From positions 1 through 43,538 of the forward strand of contig CAYNQC010000005.1 in assembly GCA_964399235.1 (NCBI GenBank): DNA of 43,538 bases, written 5' to 3'. Source of the stretch: DASPPK01 sp964399235 (GTDB lineage: Archaea > Thermoproteota > Bathyarchaeia > Bathyarchaeales > Bathycorpusculaceae). The stretch's first letter is position 1. Each line of letters opens with the position of its first letter. The notes below the pieces were generated by a model. The model made no database searches, was not told the DNA's origin, and worked only from the letters and a program-made list of their open reading frames with translations. This document shows positions 39,151-43,538 of this stretch, in pieces. A program made the translations under genes and the position numbers.

Positions 39151-39480
39151 GTGGGGCGTCCGAAGAAAGAGCAGGAGCCCAAGGAGGACTGGTTTCGGAC
39201 GGGCGTGAGCCCCGAGCCCGATCCCGTCACCGTCAAGCAGGAAAGGTTCCTCGCCCACTGCAAGGACGAGGTAATGGAAATCCTGACCTCCGAAGAACGA
39301 TGCAACGCCGAGATCCAGGGGTACGGGGAGTGGCTCGGAACCCTCACCAAGATGGAGGCTTCGGGCCTCATCAGCGTTTTGAAGGGCACTGCCACGGCAC
39401 GAAAGATCGTCGAGAGGAAGGACGAGGACGTGGCCCGGCGGATGGGAAAGAAGTGGTACGACACTGGAGGGGAACGATGA
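39151..39480 (+). CDS. Unknown protein
   Basis: A 109-aa protein; GTG start five bases after GGAGGG. An N-terminal GRPKKEQEPKE tail precedes helices. The gap before it holds the dyad CGCAAACGGTTTGCG (39127-39141). It overlaps the next gene by 4 bp. No family recognised. Confidence 0.62.
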   Translation: MGRPKKEQEPKEDWFRTGVSPEPDPVTVKQERFLAHCKDEVMEILTSEERCNAEIQGYGEWLGTLTKMEASGLISVLKGTATARKIVERKDEDVARRMGKKWYDTGGER

Positions 39481-39905
39481 AAAAGAAGCTTTTGACCGAG
39501 GTCGAGGTTGCCGAGTACCTGGCCGCGTTCAGGGAGAGGCCGCAGGGGGAGCAGGAGGCGTCACCCATTTATCAGGAACTGGTTTCCTTCGCGGGGTGGG
39601 GCATGGCGAAATACTCCCCAAAGGCCCCGGACGCCAGTCCTGAAATTCCTGATCCCAGAATGTCCACGGCGGATCGGGCCAAGCTCATGAAGGAGCTGAA
39701 CCCCATCACGGACACGGGGAAGGGGAAGTTGGAACCCGGAGCGATGACCACGGTGGGGAGCCCTGGGGGGCCGCCGAATCCCTGGGTCGACACCAGGACG
39801 CCCGAGGGGAAGGGTCCCCTCTTCCTGGGGGTCAACACCGAGGTCCCCCCGCCGTTCGCGGGGACGTGGGAGCGCAAGGAAGGCGGATGGTTCCGCAAGG
39901 GGTAG
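39477..39905 (+). CDS. Unknown Pro/Gly-rich protein
   Basis: A 142-aa protein; ATG at 39477 behind GGAGGGG. The first 45 residues are helical; the rest is Pro/Gly-rich (TTVGSPGGPPNPWVD) and probably disordered. No function assigned. Confidence 0.6.
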   Translation: MKKKLLTEVEVAEYLAAFRERPQGEQEASPIYQELVSFAGWGMAKYSPKAPDASPEIPDPRMSTADRAKLMKELNPITDTGKGKLEPGAMTTVGSPGGPPNPWVDTRTPEGKGPLFLGVNTEVPPPFAGTWERKEGGWFRKG

Positions 39906-39908
39906 ACC

Positions 39909-40070
39909 ATGTACAGCAGGGAAGACCTGATCGACGCCAAGCGCAGGCTGTACTCCGAACTTCTCAAGGTGCCGCCAGACCAGTTGACGGATTCCGATCT
40001 GGATGTGATGACGGCTCTGATGAAGGACGCGGACATTCAGCGGATCCTTGACGAGCGGCTGAAGGCGTAA
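39909..40070 (+). CDS. Very small helical protein
   Basis: A 53-aa frame starting at ATG 39909 behind AAGGGG and ending at TAA. It begins MYSREDLIDAKRRLYSELLK and is helical throughout. Codon use matches the neighbours and it fills the gap between two genes. Confidence 0.6.
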   Translation: MYSREDLIDAKRRLYSELLKVPPDQLTDSDLDVMTALMKDADIQRILDERLKA

Positions 40071-40110
40071 AGGGCCGGGGAATAAGGATGCCCCGATTCC
40101 GGAGGGGGAA

Positions 40111-40404
40111 ATGGTTGAGGCCCGCGTTGCACCCAAGAATGAGGTGAGGCAGATGCGATCCTCTATCAGCGAGATCTGCCGGAAGTCCGGGGAGCAGAAC
40201 TGTCACATCTGCGAGAATGCGGATTGCGGGGACAACACGAATTCGACCATCGCGGCCCTCAAGACGAAGCTTCGGAATTTGGAGTGGGCGATTGCGAAGT
40301 CGGTCATCGTCTTTGGTGGGAACGAGGCACCCCTTCCCGAATTGATCCAGGCGGTGCTTACGGCCAAGATCATCGGAGGGAAGGGCATTGAGACCGGGGG
40401 GTAA
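40111..40404 (+). CDS. Unknown protein with cysteine cluster
   Basis: A 97-aa protein behind CGGAGG. EICRKSGEQNCHICENADCG places four Cys and one His within 20 residues, a likely metal site, possibly zinc or Fe-S. The C-terminal part is helical. Function unknown. Confidence 0.62.
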   Translation: MVEARVAPKNEVRQMRSSISEICRKSGEQNCHICENADCGDNTNSTIAALKTKLRNLEWAIAKSVIVFGGNEAPLPELIQAVLTAKIIGGKGIETGG

Positions 40405-40405
40405 G

Positions 40406-40714
40406 ATGCCGAGATTGCACGTATTTTGCAAGGTGTGTGGAGCGTCCCAGTCCTCGGGGATGATGCGTCCTCTTCTATCCACCCTGGAGATGAGGACAGC
40501 GGACGTTCTTCAAGATTCCTCCCATCCCCCAGCGGCGTATTCCTATGTTTGCCGTGATTGCTGGCTCAAATTCGTCACCTCGAAGAAGAAGGGAGAATTG
40601 ATCACCATTCTCGAAACCGTTTCCTGCGACCTCCATGAATTTGCTCGGGCCTTGGGCGAAAAGAACAAAAGGGGGAATGATGGCGAGGAGCTGGGGGACG
40701 ATCTCCCATTTTAG
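40406..40714 (+). CDS. Unknown zinc-ribbon protein
   Basis: A 102-aa protein; ATG at 40406 after GGGGGG. FCKVCGAS near residue 9 and VCRDCWLK near residue 50 give two CxxC pairs for one zinc. The C-terminus is acidic (GEELGDDLPF), which resembles SSB tails, though no SSB fold is evident. Confidence 0.64.
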   Translation: MPRLHVFCKVCGASQSSGMMRPLLSTLEMRTADVLQDSSHPPAAYSYVCRDCWLKFVTSKKKGELITILETVSCDLHEFARALGEKNKRGNDGEELGDDLPF

Positions 40715-40741
40715 TGGAGGCATGAAAGGTGATGGCAGGCC

Positions 40742-40918
40742 GTGAGCTTCAAGAATAAGCAGGTCGAAAAGAAGTGCCTCCTTTGCGGCAGGCCGTACAA
40801 GGTCAACCCGCGTTTGGTGGGGTCCAAATTCTGTTCCAGGAAATGTCAATTTCAGTGGGTCAAGGAGCAGGCGGAGGGAAGAAGGATTGCGGAGCAGCAA
40901 CGATGCAATTCCACGTAA
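40742..40918 (+). CDS. Very small zinc-ribbon protein
   Basis: A 58-aa frame from GTG 40742. KKCLLCGRPYKV and KFCSRKCQFQW form a CxxC...CxxxC zinc site typical of tiny phage zinc proteins. The ribosome site (AAAGGTGATGG) is imperfect, and a 9-codon ATG frame starts just upstream. Confidence 0.58.
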   Translation: MSFKNKQVEKKCLLCGRPYKVNPRLVGSKFCSRKCQFQWVKEQAEGRRIAEQQRCNST

Positions 40919-41121
40919 TCGACATGAAGACTGGGAAGGAGCCCGACCTGAAGGAGATCGCCCTCCACGAGGCGTGGGCGAATGGCGTTATATGGTGCAG
41001 CATGGAGGGGTTCGCTATCGAGGATGACGGTGCCCTTCTTCTCCTCGACAAGTGCGGGCGGTACGCCTACTGCCCCGAGGGGCGGTTCCAGGTGATCTTC
41101 GAGGAAGAGACCAAGCCATGA
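40903..41121 (+). CDS. Unknown small protein
   Basis: A 72-aa protein; ATG at 40903 after CGGAG, overlapping the previous gene by 16 bp. Beta-rich (VIWCSMEGFAIEDDGALLLL). No family recognised. Confidence 0.58.
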   Translation: MQFHVIDMKTGKEPDLKEIALHEAWANGVIWCSMEGFAIEDDGALLLLDKCGRYAYCPEGRFQVIFEEETKP

Positions 41122-41525
41122 AGACCAAGCCGGAATGGGCTTCTTTAACGGGGCCGGAACTGCTTGACGAGATTAAGCAGCGCGAGAAACTCATCGGGGA
41201 GATGGTGGGGCAGCTCTTCCCGTCTATCCTGAGAGGTGAGATTCGTGATCTGGTGAAGCTTTACGCGGCTTCGCCGTTCGAGCGGGGCCGGAGCAACTGC
41301 TACCAGGACCGGTGTGAAAACTGTTCCTTCGCCAGCATTGGGGGGCTCGACAAGCGGACGGCTATGGAAGCCCCGTATTACGTCAAGGTGCATGGGGAGA
41401 AGTACGTTGAGGAGTACCTTGCGGGATACCGGGCGCAGGCGAAGGATCTCTTCGGGGATGACTGGGAGACCTGTGAGTTTGGATGGAGCAAGGCGATCAC
41501 GATTGGAGGCAAGGAGGGATTGTGA
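41118..41525 (+). CDS. Unknown protein
   Basis: A 135-aa protein overlapping the previous stop by 4 bp. Helical N-terminus, then NCYQDRCENCSF (a three-Cys cluster near residue 60-70). It may bind metal. Function unknown. Confidence 0.62.
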   Translation: MKTKPEWASLTGPELLDEIKQREKLIGEMVGQLFPSILRGEIRDLVKLYAASPFERGRSNCYQDRCENCSFASIGGLDKRTAMEAPYYVKVHGEKYVEEYLAGYRAQAKDLFGDDWETCEFGWSKAITIGGKEGL

Positions 41526-41710
41526 GCAAGACCGTTATTGACGCAAACACCCAGACCATGCGCTGCGACGTGTGCAAAGACGAGGTGCCGATCCCCCTTG
41601 GAAGCCTGGAGTGGGTTGCGGCGGTGTGCAAGGCGTTCGACAAGGCGCACAGAGCTTGCAAGGGGGATCCTGGCAGGACGACGTTCTCGGTCCCGGTAAA
41701 GAGGGGTTGA
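41522..41710 (+). CDS. Small CxxC protein
   Basis: A 62-aa protein; GTG at 41522 four bases after AAGGAGGG, overlapping the upstream stop. MRCDVCKDEVPIPLG gives one CxxC, with two later Cys (AVCKAF, RACKG) that could complete a zinc site. Confidence 0.6.
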   Translation: MSKTVIDANTQTMRCDVCKDEVPIPLGSLEWVAAVCKAFDKAHRACKGDPGRTTFSVPVKRG

Positions 41711-41712
41711 GC

Positions 41713-42030
41713 ATGGACCTCTTTGAGACGAAACGGGCGGGCGAGGTGGACCTCGACGACCCGGAGATCTACCGGAGCGGGGACTGGGACGAGCACAAGA
41801 CGGTGGACCAGCTCCGCACCTGGGCGTGGCACCTCCTTGGGCAATCCCTCGTCTACATGGACTTCCTCAACCCCGACACGGACTGGGGCAAGCAGAGGGA
41901 GAGGGTCCACGGTTTCTGCAAGGCGTTTGCGGGGGCCTTCTGGTTGTTTCCTCACGACACGAAGGAGGGCCGGGTCTGGTGGCGCAAGTTCATCTGGAGG
42001 TTCCGGGATGAGGTGGAGAATCAGTGCTGA
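41713..42030 (+). CDS. Unknown protein
   Basis: A 105-aa protein with ATG at 41713 behind AGAGGGG. Acidic and Trp-rich (TWAWHLLGQSLVYMDFL, WWRKFIWRFRDE), helical. No family recognised. Confidence 0.62.
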   Translation: MDLFETKRAGEVDLDDPEIYRSGDWDEHKTVDQLRTWAWHLLGQSLVYMDFLNPDTDWGKQRERVHGFCKAFAGAFWLFPHDTKEGRVWWRKFIWRFRDEVENQC

Positions 42031-42059
42031 CAGAACCGAAGATAAGTAAGGGGGGAAAC

Positions 42060-42296
42060 ATGAAACGTACGAACCGTGGATTCTCCATCTATACCGAGTT
42101 CAAAGACGCCAACGGCCATGACGTTCGCGTCCAGAAGTCCTCCTGGGCAGAGAAGGATGCCGTCTGGATCTTCTGCCACAAGAACGACGAGGACTGCATC
42201 CTGCATCTCGGGAAGCGGCAAGCGTATTCGCCGCACCTCACGAAGGCGCAAGCAAGGCGAGTGATAAAGGCTCTACAGAAATTCGTGGACGAATGA
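42060..42296 (+). CDS. Unknown small protein
   Basis: A 78-aa protein; ATG at 42060 behind AGGGGGG. A beta-rich start (GFSIYTEFKDANGHDVRVQK) and a helical end (LTKAQARRVIKALQKFVDE). It resembles small immunity- or regulator-type folds only in size; no function is claimed. Confidence 0.62.
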   Translation: MKRTNRGFSIYTEFKDANGHDVRVQKSSWAEKDAVWIFCHKNDEDCILHLGKRQAYSPHLTKAQARRVIKALQKFVDE

Positions 42297-42324
42297 CATT
42301 CTCCGAATTGTGTGAGGGCGAAGA

Positions 42325-42591
42325 ATGAAACCTGGATACAAGCCATCGACGAAGGATGTCAATGGGTTTCACATAGATCCGGCGAGCGGTTGCTGCGGGA
42401 CTAACATGGTCTACTACAATGACGAGGCAAAGCAGTTTGTCCTCGTAACAAGAGACGGCATGCCGTCGCGGGTGGTATGGCGTTGTGACAGATGCAGCAG
42501 AGAAATCGACAGGAACAAGATTCTTCAAGAAGTAGACGACGGGCACAATCCATCTCTTCCTTACCCGTGGGACAGCGACCATCCAGTTTGA
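42325..42591 (+). CDS. Unknown small protein, atypical codon use
   Basis: An 88-aa protein after GAGGGCGAAGA. WRCDRCSREID near residue 53 is a CxxC pair, with GCCG earlier. Third positions use A and T far more than the rest of the window, suggesting recent acquisition. Confidence 0.58.
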   Translation: MKPGYKPSTKDVNGFHIDPASGCCGTNMVYYNDEAKQFVLVTRDGMPSRVVWRCDRCSREIDRNKILQEVDDGHNPSLPYPWDSDHPV

Positions 42592-42611
42592 GAAGTAAGT
42601 GAGGGCAGATC

Positions 42612-43043
42612 ATGAAGATTAAGGCATGCTCCAAGTGCGGCGGGAAGGGCGGGAAGTACCGCAAGACCTTGAAGGACTATACTTGCGACAAGTGCGAGGA
42701 GAAAGCCTTCGATTCTCTATTCGTTCTCGCGCTGAAGGGTAGGGTGGGAAAGAAGATATCTCGCTCAGAAGCGCTTCGCATTTCAAGGAAGACGTTGCTG
42801 GATGCGGAAAGAGAACGAAGACAAGACCGTTCAAGAGGCATGAAATTGACATTTATCGTTGCCAACTGCCACGCTGCGAGAATGGACGTAATCCATGGCG
42901 GTTTTTCACGGCCTCCAACGAAGCGGTCGGTGAGCATCGAGCTGACTACGGAGCAGGTGCAGAAGATCGGACTGAAGATGACCGGATACGATAGCGGGGA
43001 GGAAACGACTGAAGAGATTCTGGAGGTCTTCGTCGAGACCTAA
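42612..43043 (+). CDS. Unknown protein with N-terminal zinc ribbon
   Basis: A 143-aa protein after GAGGGC. CSKCGGKGGK and TCDKCEEKA (residues 6-30) form a zinc ribbon of the DnaJ-central or rubredoxin-like kind. The second half (from MKLTFIVANCH near residue 77) may be a separate module and has its own AAGAGG upstream of that ATG. Codon use is lower in GC than in most of the window. Confidence 0.58.
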   Translation: MKIKACSKCGGKGGKYRKTLKDYTCDKCEEKAFDSLFVLALKGRVGKKISRSEALRISRKTLLDAERERRQDRSRGMKLTFIVANCHAARMDVIHGGFSRPPTKRSVSIELTTEQVQKIGLKMTGYDSGEETTEEILEVFVET

Positions 43044-43155
43044 TCACTTGTCCGAGATCGTTAACCCCAACCTCGCCCGCGAGCGAGAGACGCCGGGGCT
43101 CGTGGCCCCGGCACAGAAACGACGGCGAGGGCCGATGACGAAAAGGGTCAAGTGA
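43044..43155 (+). ncRNA. Nested-stem RNA element upstream of the last gene
   Basis: Four nested stems close on one axis: TCACTTG/CAAGTGA (43044-43050 with 43149-43155), TCGT/ACGA (43058-43061 with 43138-43141), CCTCGCC/GGCGAGG (43071-43077 with 43124-43130), and GCCGGGGC/GCCCCGGC (43092-43099 with 43105-43112, loop TCGTG). All inner stems are exact. There is no reading frame with a start site. It could be a 5' leader element of the next gene or a free small RNA. Confidence 0.55.
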
Positions 43156-43167
43156 AGGGTGGAGATC

Positions 43168-43538
43168 ATGAAACTTTACGAGATCATCAATCCGTCCGAC
43201 GAGTACACGATGGAAGCCGAGGACTTCCGCGAGGCCGCTGTGGCGTTGCTGTCGCTCAGCACGGCGTTCGGTCTGCGCGAGATCGGGAATGATAAGGGGC
43301 AGGAGATGCCTCCGTTCATCTTTGGGGGCATGGATGCTTGGTTGAAAGAGCACGTTTGCCCTGATGGAGACGTACAGCGGTTCATGGCCGAACACAACGC
43401 AGGGATAGCGGCGGCCCTGAATAGCGTCCTCATCGGCGGTGCGCGGGACCGGAGACTATTCCAGGCGGCAATGGAAGCCATCCCGGATGCCGAGGCGCGA
43501 GAGGCTTTCCGGGTGAAATGGCAGGACGAGAAGCGAAC
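43168..43538 (+). CDS. Unknown protein, cut off by the window end
   Basis: An open frame of at least 123 codons from ATG 43168, seven bases after GGTGGAG, running past the end of the window. It starts MKLYEIINPSDEYTMEAEDF and continues as a helical protein. The N-terminal 110 residues show no motif I recognise. Confidence 0.65.
   Translation, partial: MKLYEIINPSDEYTMEAEDFREAAVALLSLSTAFGLREIGNDKGQEMPPFIFGGMDAWLKEHVCPDGDVQRFMAEHNAGIAAALNSVLIGGARDRRLFQAAMEAIPDAEAREAFRVKWQDEKR

Overview
This 43.5 kb window looks like the early/DNA-metabolism half of a large, high-GC tailed bacteriophage (Caudoviricetes). I support 73 protein-coding genes, all on the + strand. They are tightly packed, mostly with 1-14 bp overlaps of the ATGA or GTGA type, and most have GGAGG-type ribosome binding sites. 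No virion, packaging, lysis or integrase gene is visible, so the window is only part of a larger genome. The host is bacterial (sigma70-like promoters, Shine-Dalgarno sites, lipoprotein signals), but the sequence alone does not name it.

Layout. 1-5.3 kb: small unknown proteins, a small predicted lipoprotein and a strong terminator, then a SWIM zinc-finger protein, a MoxR-type AAA+ ATPase and a metallopeptidase/VWA protein. 5.4-13.9 kb: a dual-specificity phosphatase, a long run of unknown accessory genes, a stand-alone TSCPD protein, a DksA/TraR-type protein and a 405-aa lipoprotein. 13.9-18.7 kb: a ParB-domain/DNA methyltransferase fusion, a 590 bp gene-free region that appears to hold two related structured RNAs, then a winged-helix replication initiator carrying four tandem dyad repeats inside its coding sequence, followed by a DnaC-like helicase loader. 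18.8-24.5 kb: class II (B12) ribonucleotide reductase, DnaB-like helicase, MazG-like protein and DnaG-like primase. 24.6-28.8 kb: a probable ssDNA-binding protein, five tRNAs (Ile, Gly, Thr, Thr, Met) and a family A DNA polymerase. 28.8-37.3 kb: UvsW-like SF2 helicase, a MerR-like protein, a RecA/UvsX-like recombinase, three candidate PD-(D/E)XK nucleases (one Cas4/AddB-like) and a second SWIM protein. 37.3-43.5 kb: small unknown proteins, many with zinc-type cysteine pairs, and two further intergenic RNA-like structures.

The genes fit together as one phage replisome: initiator and loader at a probable lambda-O-like origin, helicase, primase, SSB, polymerase, recombinase, branch-migration helicase and junction nucleases, fed by a B12-dependent reductase. 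Transcription appears to be driven by a repeated promoter cassette (TTGACAAA, exactly 16 bp, TATACT-like -10, often followed by TAGG). I count ten strong copies plus one variant ahead of the RNA region.

The strongest candidates for something undescribed are the tandem structured RNAs at about 15.26-15.72 kb beside the putative origin at 16.16-16.26 kb, the nested-stem RNA at 43.04-43.16 kb, and the junction where the polymerase start codon lies two bases after the CCA end of a tRNA gene.
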